DNA from: DATBVX01 sp963810775
Lineage (GTDB): Bacteria; Pseudomonadota; Gammaproteobacteria; Steroidobacterales; Steroidobacteraceae
NCBI GenBank assembly: GCA_963810775.1
Contig: CAWEOT010000009.1
Location: 365,182 to 429,181 of the forward strand
Direction of reading: 5' to 3'
Length of the DNA: 64,000 nt
Below the pieces are notes generated by a model. It was not told the DNA's origin, made no database searches, and was given only the letters and a program-made list of their open reading frames with translations. The position numbers and the translations under genes are program-made. This document shows, piece after piece, positions 50,199-59,031 of this stretch; position 1 is the stretch's first letter, and every line of letters starts with the position of its first letter.

Positions 50199-52853
50199 AT
50201 GACAACGAGTCGAAAAGAATCGAAGAGCTTCAGCAGCAACGAGCTGCGCAGCCTATTTCTCGAGTACTTCGAGAAGCAGCGCCACACGGTCGTGCCCTCG
50301 AGCCCGCTCGTGCCCGCGAACGATCCGACGCTGCTCTTCACCAACGCCGGCATGGTGCAGTTCAAGGACGTGTTTCTCGGCAAGGAGAAGCGCAATTACG
50401 TGCGCGCGGCGAGCAGCCAGCGCTGCGTACGCGCCGGCGGCAAGCACAACGATCTCGAGAACGTGGGCTACACGGCCCGCCATCACACCTTCTTCGAGAT
50501 GCTGGGCAATTTCAGTTTCGGCGACTACTTCAAGCGCGACGCGATCCTGTTCGCCTGGGAACTGGTGACGGCGAAGAATTGGCTCGGCATCGACCCGAAG
50601 CGGCTGATGGTCACGGTCTACAAGACCGACGACGAGGCCTACAACGTCTGGACCAAAGAGGTCGGCTTGCCGGCCGAACGCGTGGTTCGGATTGGCGACA
50701 AGCCGGACGGTGGTTCGGACAACTTCTGGCAGATGGGCGAGACCGGTCCGTGCGGTCCCTGTAGTGAAATCTTCTACGACCACGGTGCCGGCATCGCGGG
50801 CGGACCGCCCGGTAGCGACGATTCGGACGGAGATCGCTGGGTCGAGATCTGGAATCTCGTGTTCATGCAGTTCGATCGCGCAGCGGATGGGACACTCACG
50901 CCGCTACCGAAGCCTTCGGTCGACACAGGGATGGGGCTTGAGCGCATCGCCGCCGTGATGCAAGGCGTGCACTCGAATTACGAAATCGACCTGTTCCGCG
51001 ATCTCATCACGGCCGCCGCCGACCTTGCCGGCACCAAGGATCATGGCTCGAGCTCTTTACGCGTGATTGCCGATCACATCCGCGCGTGCTCGTTTCTGAT
51101 TGTCGACGGCGTGCTGCCGTCGAACGAAGGGCGCGGCTATGTGCTGCGCCGGATCATCCGGCGCGCCATTCGTCATGGTTATCAACTCGGCATACACGAG
51201 CCGTTTTTCTACCGGCTCGTTGCGCCTCTCGAGCGCGCGATGGGGAGCGCGTATCCGGAGCTCTCCAAGGGCCGCCAGCACGTCGAGCGGGTCCTCGAGC
51301 AGGAGGAACTGCGCTTCGCCGAGACATTGTCGACCGGCATGGGCCTGCTGGAAGAGGCGATTCGCAGTGCTCGTGGCAAGGTCATCGCGGGCGAAGCGGC
51401 CTTCAAGCTCTACGACACGTATGGCTTTCCAGTCGACCTCACGGCGGACATTGCACGTGAGCGCGGGCTTAGCATCGACCAGGCGGGCTTCGAGAAGGCG
51501 ATGCAAGCGCAGCGCGAACGGGCGCGTGCTGCAAGCAAGTTCGGCGCGGACTTACGCGGCGGTGTAAGCGTGGAAGGTCGCACGGACTTCTCCGGTTACG
51601 ATGGACTAACCGATCAGGGCCGGGTGATCGAACTCATCAAAGGAGGCGACAAGGTCGATCGGCTACGCGCGGGTGAGGAAGGCCAGGTACTCCTCGATCG
51701 CACACCCTTCTACGCGGAAGCCGGCGGACAGGTTGGCGACCAGGGCCAGCTCACCGCGCCAGGTGTGCGGTTCGAAGTGCTCGACACGCAAAAGCTCGGC
51801 AATGCACACGCACACGTCGGCAAGGTTTTGCAGGGCGAGATCAAAGTAGGTGATGTCGTGACGGCACAGGTCGATGGCGAGCGGCGCCGCGCGACCATGC
51901 TCAATCACACGGCGACACACCTGCTGCACGCCGCACTGCGTAAGGTTCTCGGCACCCATGTCACCCAAAAAGGCTCGCTGGTGGCGCCGGACCGACTGCG
52001 ATTCGACTTCTCTCACTATCAGGCGCTGACGCCTGCGGAGCTCACCCAGATCGAGCGGCTGGTCAACGCTCAGATCCGCGAAAACGCGCCGGCGGAGACC
52101 GATGTCATGCCCTTCGACCGGGCGGTCGAGGCGGGCGCGATGGCGCTGTTCGGTGAGAAATACGAAAGCGATGTGCGCGTGCTCAAGGTCGGCGAGTTTT
52201 CCATGGAGCTTTGTGGCGGAACACACGTGAAGCGCGCTGGTGATATCGGGTTCTTCAAGATCATCGGCGAGGCGGGCATTGCGGCGGGCGTGCGCCGCAT
52301 CGAGGCGCTGACCGGCGAGGGCGCGGTGGCGTGGGCCGAGTCGAGCGACGCGCTGCTGCGCGACGTCGGTGCGCTGGTGCGCGGTGGGCGGGAAGACCTC
52401 AGGGACAAGATTGAGCAACTTCTCGAACGTTCGAAGAAGCTCGAAAAGGAAATCCAGCAGCTCAAGGGCAAGCTCGCGAGCGGGCAGGGCGGTGACCTAT
52501 CGAGTGCCGCGCGCGAAATCAACGGCGTGAAGGTGCTTGCCACACGCGTCGATGGCGCCGATGCACGTGCACTGCGTGATGCGGTCGATCAGCTCAAGAA
52601 CAAACTGAAGTCCGCAGTAATCGTGCTTGCTTCAGTCGAAGGGACGGACAAGGTGCTGCTGGTTGCTGGAGTGACCGCGGATCAGACCCAGAAGATCAAA
52701 GCGGGTGACCTCATTGGCAGCATCGCGCAGCAAGTGGGTGGTCGCGGCGGTGGTCGCGCCGACATGGCGCAGGCCGGCGGCACGAACCCCGCCGCACTCG
52801 ATGCCGCGCTTGCGAGTGTCGAGCCCTGGGTACGCGAACGCCTTGGCGCGTGA
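50199..52853 (+). CDS. alaS: alanine--tRNA ligase
   Basis: AlaRS charges tRNA-Ala and edits mischarged Ser and Gly. The 884-residue protein has the class II core (NELRSLFLEYFEKQRHTVVPSSPLVPANDPTLLFTNAGMVQFK), the editing domain with HTATHLLHAAL and the Cys-containing CGGTHVKRAGDIG, and the C-terminal oligomerisation region GGGRADMAQAGGTNPAALDAAL. Gene order recA-recX-alaS-lysC-csrA is the standard one in many gammaproteobacteria. Confidence 0.96.
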   Translation: MTTSRKESKSFSSNELRSLFLEYFEKQRHTVVPSSPLVPANDPTLLFTNAGMVQFKDVFLGKEKRNYVRAASSQRCVRAGGKHNDLENVGYTARHHTFFEMLGNFSFGDYFKRDAILFAWELVTAKNWLGIDPKRLMVTVYKTDDEAYNVWTKEVGLPAERVVRIGDKPDGGSDNFWQMGETGPCGPCSEIFYDHGAGIAGGPPGSDDSDGDRWVEIWNLVFMQFDRAADGTLTPLPKPSVDTGMGLERIAAVMQGVHSNYEIDLFRDLITAAADLAGTKDHGSSSLRVIADHIRACSFLIVDGVLPSNEGRGYVLRRIIRRAIRHGYQLGIHEPFFYRLVAPLERAMGSAYPELSKGRQHVERVLEQEELRFAETLSTGMGLLEEAIRSARGKVIAGEAAFKLYDTYGFPVDLTADIARERGLSIDQAGFEKAMQAQRERARAASKFGADLRGGVSVEGRTDFSGYDGLTDQGRVIELIKGGDKVDRLRAGEEGQVLLDRTPFYAEAGGQVGDQGQLTAPGVRFEVLDTQKLGNAHAHVGKVLQGEIKVGDVVTAQVDGERRRATMLNHTATHLLHAALRKVLGTHVTQKGSLVAPDRLRFDFSHYQALTPAELTQIERLVNAQIRENAPAETDVMPFDRAVEAGAMALFGEKYESDVRVLKVGEFSMELCGGTHVKRAGDIGFFKIIGEAGIAAGVRRIEALTGEGAVAWAESSDALLRDVGALVRGGREDLRDKIEQLLERSKKLEKEIQQLKGKLASGQGGDLSSAAREINGVKVLATRVDGADARALRDAVDQLKNKLKSAVIVLASVEGTDKVLLVAGVTADQTQKIKAGDLIGSIAQQVGGRGGGRADMAQAGGTNPAALDAALASVEPWVRERLGA

Positions 52854-52862
52854 ACCGCGTCG

Positions 52863-54089
52863 ATGCCCCTCATCGTCCAGAAATATGGCGGTACCTCGGT
52901 CGGGTCGCTGGATCTGATTCGCCGCGTCGCTGCGCGCGTGCATGAGGAGTGCCGCAATGGCACGCAGATCGTGGTAGTCGTCTCCGCGATGGGAGATAGC
53001 ACCGATCGACTGGTCGATCTGGCGAGGGGCATCTGCGATGAACCCGACGCGCGCGAAATGGATGTACTTCTCTCCACCGGCGAGCAGGTTTCGATCGCCC
53101 TCCTATGCATGGCGCTGCGGGCGAGGGGCTGTACCGCGCGTTCGTACACGGGCCCACAGGTTCGCGTGCTGACGAGTAACGTGCATGGCCGTGCGCGCAT
53201 CGTGGAGGTTGAGGCGCAGCGCCTGAAAGCCGACCTCGACGCGGGCCTGGTCCCGGTGGTCGCGGGGTTCCAGGGTGTGGACGAGGAAGGCAATATCACA
53301 ACCATCGGTCGTGGCGGTTCCGACACCACGGCGGTTGCACTTGCCGTTGCACTCGGTGCCGACGAATGCCAGATCCTCACCGATGTCGATGGCGTCTACA
53401 CTACCGATCCGCGCATGGTGCCGCAGGCACGACGCCTCGAGCGTGTGACCTTCGATGAAATGCTCGAACTCGCGGGCCAGGGCTCGCGCGTCCTGCACTT
53501 GCGCTCGGTGGAGTTCGCGAGCAAGTACAATGTGCCGCTGCGCGTCGCCTCGAGCTTCGCGCCCGGACCCGGAACGCTGATCTGTCGCGAGGAACCGAGA
53601 GTGGAAGCGCCCGTCGTTTCAGGCATCGCCTTCAATCGCGACGAAGCGGAGATTACCGTCGCGGGCGTACCGGACATTCCCGGTACGGCGCATCGGCTGC
53701 TGAGCCCGGTTTCCGGTGCGAACATCGAAGTGGACATGATCGTGCTCAACGCGCCGCGCGACGGCAAGGTAGATCTCACCTTTACCGTGCATCGCGATGA
53801 CTACACGGCTGCGCTCAAGCTGGTCACTGCCGCAGCCGCGCCTTTCGGTGGCGCGAACGTCAGCGGCCACAATGATGTTGCGAAGCTCTCCGTGGTCGGC
53901 GTGGGTATGCGCTCACACGCGGGCGTGGCCACGCGCCTGTTCGAAGTTCTGGCACGCGAGCAGATCAACGTGCGCCTCGTTTCCACATCGGAAATCAAGA
54001 TATCGGTGCTGGTCGACGAGCCTGCGTTGGAGCGCGGCGTACGGAGTCTTCACGCCGCCTTCGGACTTGATCGGGAAAACCACACGTAA
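52863..54089 (+). CDS. lysC: aspartate kinase (monofunctional)
   Basis: Aspartokinase opens the pathway to lysine, threonine, methionine and diaminopimelate. The 408-residue protein has the VQKYGGTSVGS signature at its N terminus, the kinase body with GRGGSDTTAVALAVALGADECQI, and two C-terminal ACT domains (VSGIAFNRDEAEITVAGVPD and VVGVGMRSHAGVATRLFEVLAREQINVRLVSTSEIKISVLV), suggesting feedback inhibition. The size and ACT pair match the alpha/beta class. An internal start for a beta subunit cannot be judged. Confidence 0.95.
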   Translation: MPLIVQKYGGTSVGSLDLIRRVAARVHEECRNGTQIVVVVSAMGDSTDRLVDLARGICDEPDAREMDVLLSTGEQVSIALLCMALRARGCTARSYTGPQVRVLTSNVHGRARIVEVEAQRLKADLDAGLVPVVAGFQGVDEEGNITTIGRGGSDTTAVALAVALGADECQILTDVDGVYTTDPRMVPQARRLERVTFDEMLELAGQGSRVLHLRSVEFASKYNVPLRVASSFAPGPGTLICREEPRVEAPVVSGIAFNRDEAEITVAGVPDIPGTAHRLLSPVSGANIEVDMIVLNAPRDGKVDLTFTVHRDDYTAALKLVTAAAAPFGGANVSGHNDVAKLSVVGVGMRSHAGVATRLFEVLAREQINVRLVSTSEIKISVLVDEPALERGVRSLHAAFGLDRENHT

Positions 54090-54374
54090 CTGCCTGATTC
54101 CGATATTTTGTGTTGACGATCCCACGGCCCGCCGCCGCAACCGTTCAGAACGCACGTTGAGTGAAATCGACCGCGATTCAGCGCCTACCTGAATTGCCAT
54201 TCACCTTTTTCTCACTAATTTTTGTGTGGTCGCGCAGTGTCGCCAGGCGGACATTGTGGCTAGAATCTGGCGCGTTTGAAAAAAGATCGGCTGAAACAAG
54301 GCCGACAAAGTGCGGCGAGCAAGGCAGCTGCGGGGGCAGAAGGACCAAAGCGCCGCGTCTAAGGAGTGATAACA

Positions 54375-54602
54375 ATGTTGATTCTGACCCGGCGTGTAGG
54401 CGAAACAGTGATGATTGGCAATGACGTCACCGTCACAGTCCTCGGCGTCAAAGGTAACCAAGTGCGGATCGGCGTGAATGCACCGAAGGAAATCGCGGTG
54501 CATCGCGAAGAGATCTTCGAGCGCATCAAGCGCGAAGCACAGAACGGCGGCGGCCAGGTCGTGCGCGGGCAGTTCGGCTCGGGCACCGAAGGCAAGGGCT
54601 GA
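54375..54602 (+). CDS. csrA: carbon storage regulator CsrA
   Basis: CsrA is a dimeric RNA-binding regulator of translation for GGA-containing leaders. ATG 54375 (MLILTRRVGETVMIGNDVTVTVLGVKGNQVRIGVNAPKEIAVHREEI) gives 75 residues, preceded by AAGGAG about 9 bases upstream. The arginine of HREEI and the N-terminal LILTRR strand are the known RNA-contact regions. The tail is slightly longer than in E. coli (61). It sits upstream of tRNA-Ser, a conserved arrangement. Confidence 0.95.
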   Translation: MLILTRRVGETVMIGNDVTVTVLGVKGNQVRIGVNAPKEIAVHREEIFERIKREAQNGGGQVVRGQFGSGTEGKG

Positions 54603-54718
54603 CGCGCTCGAATTAACACTGCCTTTACCAGCTCATAGCCCAGCCAGTATCATTCGCGCCCTTGCTCTTGGCAGGGGTGCTGAGGCTTTCTTCCCTCATG
54701 GCGCCCGGCCCGACGCAC

Positions 54719-54809
54719 GGAGAGATGGCCGAGTGGTCGAAGGCGCGCCCCTGCTAAGGGCGTAAGGGTCAAAAGCCCTTCGAGGGTTCGAATCCCTCTC
54801 TCTCCGCCA
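54719..54809 (+). tRNA. tRNA-Ser(GCU)
   Basis: A 91-base tRNA with acceptor arm GGAGAGA (54719-54725) pairing TCTCTCC (54799-54805), discriminator G and encoded CCA (54807-54809). The anticodon loop CTGCTAA carries GCT at 54753-54755, which reads AGC/AGU serine codons. The long variable arm (GTAAGGGTCAAAAGCCCTTC) is typical of class II tRNA-Ser. The T arm is GAGGG-TTCGAAT-CCCTC. Confidence 0.96.
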
Positions 54810-54821
54810 ATTACACTTCTC

Positions 54822-54838
54822 ACGGCATCTCATGCCGT
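54822..54838 (+). terminator. weak hairpin after tRNA-Ser
   Basis: ACGGCAT (54822-54828), CTC loop and ATGCCGT (54832-54838) form a 7-bp stem 13 bases after the CCA end. There is no clear T-run, so terminator function is tentative. The rest of the gap up to 54937 shows nothing else. Confidence 0.35.
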
Positions 54839-54937
54839 CTCAGTAACGCTGAAAATCACGCGATTCTCGGACGGCTCCATCCTTGAGGTGCTGGCGCCGA
54901 GGGAAGAGCCATGCGGCCGACCGCGAGATCGACGACT

Positions 54938-55423
54938 TCATGACCGTCCCACGCTCGCGCCCAGGGTGACGAGAAGCTCGTCCAGCTGCTCGAACTGCTC
55001 GGGCATCCCACCCTCCATCCCGGCGATGGCATCGTCGAGAGCTTCCTTCGAGGGATAGAGTTCGTGCAGGACCAGCAGCGTCTTGCCACCTTTTTCCTCG
55101 AAGGTCACCGTGGTGACGGCACCGTCGTCACTTTCCTCATTGGTCCAGACGAGGCGCGAGTGCGGTGTCACTTCGATGTACCTGCCGAAGAACGCCATAG
55201 ACTTTGAGGCATCGTGGCCGAACTCGAGACGGTACCTGCCCCCGACACGAACATCCATCTCGCAGGAAAGCAGGGACACGCCCATCGACTTCGGTGCCCA
55301 CCACCGCTTGAACAGCTCGGGCTTGGTCCACGCCTCGAACACGATGCGCGCCGGGCCGTTGAAGGTTCGCGTAACGACCAGCTCACGCTCGGACTTCCGT
55401 TCCACCGTCGTGCGGTTCTTCAT
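54938..55423 (-). CDS. SRPBCC (AHSA1-like) domain protein
   Basis: A 161-residue protein from ATG 55423 (MKNRTTVERKSERELVVTRTFNGPARIVFEAWTKPELFKRWWAPKSMG). The ARIVFEAWTKPELFKRWW block and the WTNEESDDGAVTTVTFEEKGGKT segment define an Aha1/START-like lipid- or ligand-binding fold. Such genes are often paired with ArsR-type regulators, as here: the regulator gene lies just upstream on the same strand with a 10-base gap. The ligand is not known. Confidence 0.85.
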   Translation of the reverse strand: MKNRTTVERKSERELVVTRTFNGPARIVFEAWTKPELFKRWWAPKSMGVSLLSCEMDVRVGGRYRLEFGHDASKSMAFFGRYIEVTPHSRLVWTNEESDDGAVTTVTFEEKGGKTLLVLHELYPSKEALDDAIAGMEGGMPEQFEQLDELLVTLGASVGRS

Positions 55424-55433
55424 GGGGGTAGGC

Positions 55434-55799
55434 TCACTCTCTCTTCTTGCGTCCATCGACCTTCTCCTTCCGTTTCAATTCCTCGACAACCTTGTCCAGC
55501 TCGTCGAAGCGTGCGTCCCAGAGCTGGCGGTACCTCTCGATCCATGCCGCCTCTTCCTCCAGTCGGCGCAGGCCGAGCTTGCAGGTCCGCACGCGCCCGA
55601 CCTTCTCCGTGGTGACGAGCCCCGCCTGCTCCAAGACGCCGACATGCTTCTTCATGCCCGTGAGGGTCATGTGGAACTTCTCGGCAAGGTCCGTGATCGA
55701 AGCGTCTGCACGCCCGAGCTGCTCCAGAACGCCGCGTCGGGTGGCGTCCGAGAGCGCGGCGAACGAGGCATCGAAGCGGGTCTGGATATACTGAACCAT
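55434..55799 (-). CDS. ArsR/SmtB-type transcriptional regulator
   Basis: A 121-residue winged-helix protein from ATG 55799 (MVQYIQTRFDASFAALSDATRRGVLEQLGRADASITDLAEKFHMTLTGMKKHVGVLEQAGLV). The helix-turn-helix is at residues about 35-60. No Cys metal-binding motif of ArsR/SmtB is present, so the signal is probably not a metal; it belongs with the 'ArsR next to SRPBCC' group. Its start codon lies inside a 24-bp palindrome, a likely autoregulatory operator. Confidence 0.88.
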   Translation of the reverse strand: MVQYIQTRFDASFAALSDATRRGVLEQLGRADASITDLAEKFHMTLTGMKKHVGVLEQAGLVTTEKVGRVRTCKLGLRRLEEEAAWIERYRQLWDARFDELDKVVEELKRKEKVDGRKKRE

Positions 55800-55811
55800 G
55801 TGGTTCAGTAT
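55788..55811. promoter_or_regulatory. 24-bp inverted repeat (operator) over the ArsR-type gene start
   Basis: ATACTGAACCA (55788-55798), centre TG, TGGTTCAGTAT (55801-55811): two perfect 11-base arms. The centre of the repeat overlaps the start codon of the regulator gene on the minus strand, so protein bound here would block its transcription or translation start. Confidence 0.85.
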
Positions 55812-55914
55812 GTAACACACGGATTGGCGGCATGCAAGGTGAGTCAATTATGAACTTGCTGTAATAGACTACTGCGCCGGGGAATCGTCGCTCATTTAGA
55901 ACGGAGGAATTACT

Positions 55915-57273
55915 GTGTCTACTCCTGCCAGGCAGATATCCCAGGGCGTGCTTGCAGAGATAGAACGGGTGTTCGCCATCCAGCAGGCTCATCAATGGGA
56001 AATGAAAGCCACCACCGCCGAGGAACGGAAAGAGAAGCTGAAGAAATTGAAATCGGCCGTGGAGGCTCACGCCGATGAGATCGTGGCGGCGGTGAAACAG
56101 GACACTCGCAAGCCTGAAGGCGAAATCAAGGTGACGGAGATCCTGGGCGTCATCGGCAACATCCAGAGGAACATCGACAATCTCGACGAGTGGATGAAAC
56201 CCGTCGAAGTGATTCCCTCCCAGAACAAGAACGACACGGCGCGGATCGTTTACGAGGCGCGAGGTGTGTGCCTCATCCTGGGCCCCTGGAACTTTCCGCT
56301 CGGACTGACCATGGGTCCTCTCGCAGCCGCTGTTGCCGCCGGAAATTGCTGCATGGTCAAGTTGACCGATCTCTGCCCGGCGACCGCCCGAGTCGCAGCG
56401 AAAATCATCAAGCAGGCGTTCGACGAAAAAGAGGTCGCCTTGTTCGAAGGCGGTGTCGATGTGGCAACCGCGTTGCTCGACCTGCCGTTCGACCACATAT
56501 TCTTCACGGGAAGCACGCGAGTAGGAAAGCTGGTCATGGCGGCGGCGGCGAAGAACTTGGCCACCGTAACCCTGGAACTCGGAGGGAAATCACCCGTCAT
56601 CGTCGATGAAGGTGCGGATGTGAAGAAGGTCGCAGGGGATCTGGCGGCAGCCAAGCAATTCAATGGCGGGCAAGCCTGCATCAGCCCCGACTATGTGTTC
56701 ATCAAGGAGCAGCAGAAGAGCGCCTTGATCGAGGAGTTTCAAGCCAGGGTCAAACAAAACCTTTACCGCGACGACGGGAGCATCAAGAAGGAAAGCATCG
56801 CCCAGATCGTCAACGATCAGAATTTCGTCCGCATCAAGAAACTCTTCGATGATGCCGTTGCCAAGGGCGCCAAGATCGCCGTGGGTGGCACGCTGGAGCA
56901 GGCCGACCGCACGATCCATCCGACGATGCTCACCGATGTCACGCCTGACATGCAGATCATGCAGGAGGAAATCTTCGCGCCGATCGTGCCGGTAATGACT
57001 TACAAGAACATCGACGAGGTCATCGAACACATCTCGGGCCGTGCCAAGCCGTTGGCGCTCTACATCTACAGCAACGATCGAAACAACATCGACAAGGTAC
57101 TCAGCAGGACTTCATCGGGCGGTGTGACGATCAACGGATTCTTCTCTCATTACCTGGAAAGCCAGTTGCCATTCGGTGGTATCAATCAAAGCGGCATGGG
57201 CAGCTATCACGGCGTCTTCGGGTTCAAGGCGTTCTCTCATGAGCGCGCAATCTACGTACAGGAGAGTCGATAG
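55915..57273 (+). CDS. aldehyde dehydrogenase (ALDH3-like)
   Basis: A 452-residue NAD(P)-dependent aldehyde dehydrogenase. GTG 55915 has GGAGG 8-12 bases upstream. The coenzyme site shows GPWNFPLGLTMGPLAAAVAAGNCCMVKLTD and FFTGSTRVGK; the catalytic Glu is in VTLELGGKSPVIV and the catalytic Cys in NGGQACISPDYVF. The short length and C-terminal FFSHYLESQLPFGGINQSGMGSYHG match the class 3 group (coniferyl or fatty aldehyde type). Substrate is not known. Confidence 0.9.
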   Translation: MSTPARQISQGVLAEIERVFAIQQAHQWEMKATTAEERKEKLKKLKSAVEAHADEIVAAVKQDTRKPEGEIKVTEILGVIGNIQRNIDNLDEWMKPVEVIPSQNKNDTARIVYEARGVCLILGPWNFPLGLTMGPLAAAVAAGNCCMVKLTDLCPATARVAAKIIKQAFDEKEVALFEGGVDVATALLDLPFDHIFFTGSTRVGKLVMAAAAKNLATVTLELGGKSPVIVDEGADVKKVAGDLAAAKQFNGGQACISPDYVFIKEQQKSALIEEFQARVKQNLYRDDGSIKKESIAQIVNDQNFVRIKKLFDDAVAKGAKIAVGGTLEQADRTIHPTMLTDVTPDMQIMQEEIFAPIVPVMTYKNIDEVIEHISGRAKPLALYIYSNDRNNIDKVLSRTSSGGVTINGFFSHYLESQLPFGGINQSGMGSYHGVFGFKAFSHERAIYVQESR

Positions 57274-57522
57274 ACGCCGCCCTCGCTTCTGGCCGGACTC
57301 AGACGTTCCCTCCAGATTCGAGTTGGGAGGGCGCTCTCGGGAATTGGAGCGCGTGTGCACCGCTGCACGCGATCATCAGAGCAGGTGCCAAATCCGGGGG
57401 CGCTGGGGAATTTCAATAGTCAGCCCGGCCAGGCGGAACTGGTTCACACTCCCACTGATTGCTGCCACATAACGTCGTTGTCCGTTTGACACGACTCGCG
57501 CGGCAGTCGCACCCTCGCCCCC
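57274..57522. other. non-coding gap before the second riboswitch
   Basis: About 250 bases between the aldehyde dehydrogenase stop and the riboswitch. No gene, repeat or convincing promoter was recognised; it presumably holds the promoter of the riboswitch-led operon. Confidence 0.5.
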
Positions 57523-57605
57523 ACTGCTCAAGAGCACACCTTGCGAAAGCAAGGGCCGCAAAGCCACCGGTCTACAGGGTCTCCTACGACAGCGGGGTTG
57601 CCAGT
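57523..57605 (+). promoter_or_regulatory. c-di-GMP-I (GEMM) riboswitch directly upstream of the membrane protein gene
   Basis: ACTG (57523-57526) pairs with CAGT (57602-57605) as P1. CCTTGC (57539-57544), tetraloop GAAA, GCAAGG (57549-57554) form a perfect P2 hairpin. Then come GCCGCAAAGCCACCGGTCTA and, at the 3' end, AGCGGGGTTGCCAGT, which is identical to that of the first switch in the window. These are the conserved c-di-GMP-I blocks. The aptamer ends one base before the ATG at 57607. The only purine-rich ribosome-binding candidate, GCGGGG at 57592-57597, lies inside the aptamer. Confidence 0.88.
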
Positions 57606-57606
57606 C

Positions 57607-59031
57607 ATGTCGATGAACGTTCTGCTCGCGATCACTCCCTGGCCAGCCATTTCGACCATCATCTGGGTCGTCGTGCTGGTTGCGGTTCTGTACCTCGCAC
57701 GTCATACCGCGCATCAGGCGATTCGCACCGCCAGCGGCGCGATCTCACACGGTCTGCGGCTCGCCGCGCACTCCGTGGCGCATGCCGAAACGCGGCTCGC
57801 GGAGCGCAACCGTGAAGTGCTGCTCGGAGCGGGCCGCGAAGCGAAGGAGCGCATCATCGAGCGTGAGTTCGCGCGCGTCGGCGAGACGGTTCGCAAGGAT
57901 CTCGCCAACTACCCGCACCTGCATCGCGGTCTGAGCGAGGCGATCGGACACATCGAGAAGGATCATCAGGACGCCGTGGAAGTCCCGCCGGACCCACCCG
58001 GCTGGGTTCGCGCCGTCGAGACGGTCTCCAAGCTCGAGGAGAAGAACGGCGGCAGCGACGTGCTCGCCGACATCCACAAGTCCATCGTGAAGGCGCACAA
58101 GGAAGCGATGGAGGCCTATCACGAGGCGAGCCACGAGCGGCACGAGCTGTTGCGCGCCATGATGCCGCGCTGGCGGGACGTGCAGGTGCTCCTGACCGAC
58201 GTCGACAAGAAGGTTGAGAGCCTGTTGTCGCGCTCGGTGGGTGTCGATCGGCACATGCAGGAGTACGAGGACATCGTCAAGCGCGAGGACAAGGCGGTAT
58301 CGATCCTTTCGTCTTCCTCGCTGGTGCACTTCTTTATCTCGGCCATGGTGCTGCTGGTCGCCATGGGCGGCGCTGCGATCAACTTCTCGCTCATCGCGCG
58401 GCCCATGGCCGAGATGGTTGGCGGTACGAACTTCATCGGACTCTTCAAGACGGCCGACATCGCGGCGCTCGTCATCATCATGGTCGAGATCTCGATGGGC
58501 CTGTTCCTGATGGAGAGTCTGCGCATCACCCGGCTCTTCCCCGTGATCGGCGCACTGCCCGACAAGTTGCGAGTGCGGATGATCTGGATCACCTTCAGCA
58601 TCCTGCTGCTGCTCGCGAGCATCGAGGCGGGCCTCGCCTACATGCGCGAGGTGCTGCTGCAGGATGAGCTCGCGACGACTGCGCTCCTGCGCGGCAGCGA
58701 GGTGGCCGTCGAGAACGGCTCGCTCTGGATCACGACCGCCGCGCAGATGGGGATGGGATTCATCCTGCCATTTGCGCTCGTGTTCGTTGCGATCCCGCTC
58801 GAGACCTTCGTGCATTCATTGCGCACGGTACTCGGGCTGGTCGGCATCGGCTTGCTGCGCGTAGTCGCCCTGGTGCTGCGTGTGCTCGGGAACGGCTCGC
58901 GCCATCTCGGCACACTCGCAGAGCGGCTGTACGATCTGCCGCTGTTCGTGCCGCTATGGCTCGAATCCAGGCTGGCTGCAAACGGCAGGACTCGGCAGCC
59001 GGTGGAGAATGTGCAGGAGGTGATGCCATGA
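57607..59031 (+). CDS. unrecognised polytopic membrane protein with a coiled-coil region, riboswitch-led
   Basis: I do not recognise a family. ATG 57607 or 57613 starts a 474-residue protein. Membrane segments are visible at residues about 13-31, 238-263, 282-303, 325-346, 378-402 and 406-428. Residues 35-235 are soluble, Glu/Lys/Arg/His-rich and helical (ARVGETVRKDLANYPHLHRGLSEAIGHIEKDH; SIVKAHKEAMEAYHEASHERHELLR), with coiled-coil potential. The layout, a large soluble helical part between the first and second spans, resembles signalling or mechanosensing envelope proteins, but this is only analogy. Its end overlaps the lipoprotein gene (ATGA). Confidence 0.82.
   Translation: MSMNVLLAITPWPAISTIIWVVVLVAVLYLARHTAHQAIRTASGAISHGLRLAAHSVAHAETRLAERNREVLLGAGREAKERIIEREFARVGETVRKDLANYPHLHRGLSEAIGHIEKDHQDAVEVPPDPPGWVRAVETVSKLEEKNGGSDVLADIHKSIVKAHKEAMEAYHEASHERHELLRAMMPRWRDVQVLLTDVDKKVESLLSRSVGVDRHMQEYEDIVKREDKAVSILSSSSLVHFFISAMVLLVAMGGAAINFSLIARPMAEMVGGTNFIGLFKTADIAALVIIMVEISMGLFLMESLRITRLFPVIGALPDKLRVRMIWITFSILLLLASIEAGLAYMREVLLQDELATTALLRGSEVAVENGSLWITTAAQMGMGFILPFALVFVAIPLETFVHSLRTVLGLVGIGLLRVVALVLRVLGNGSRHLGTLAERLYDLPLFVPLWLESRLAANGRTRQPVENVQEVMP

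Noticed and set aside
54810..54937. Attachment site (duplicate tRNA-Ser end) downstream of the tRNA
   Set aside because: I could not find a repeat of the tRNA 3' end within the window and no integrase gene is present.
57745..58815. 356-codon minus-strand frame opposite the riboswitch-led membrane protein
   Set aside because: The plus strand has an in-register start at the riboswitch, clear membrane spans and overlap with the next gene; the minus frame is His/Arg/Asp-rich without any start context.
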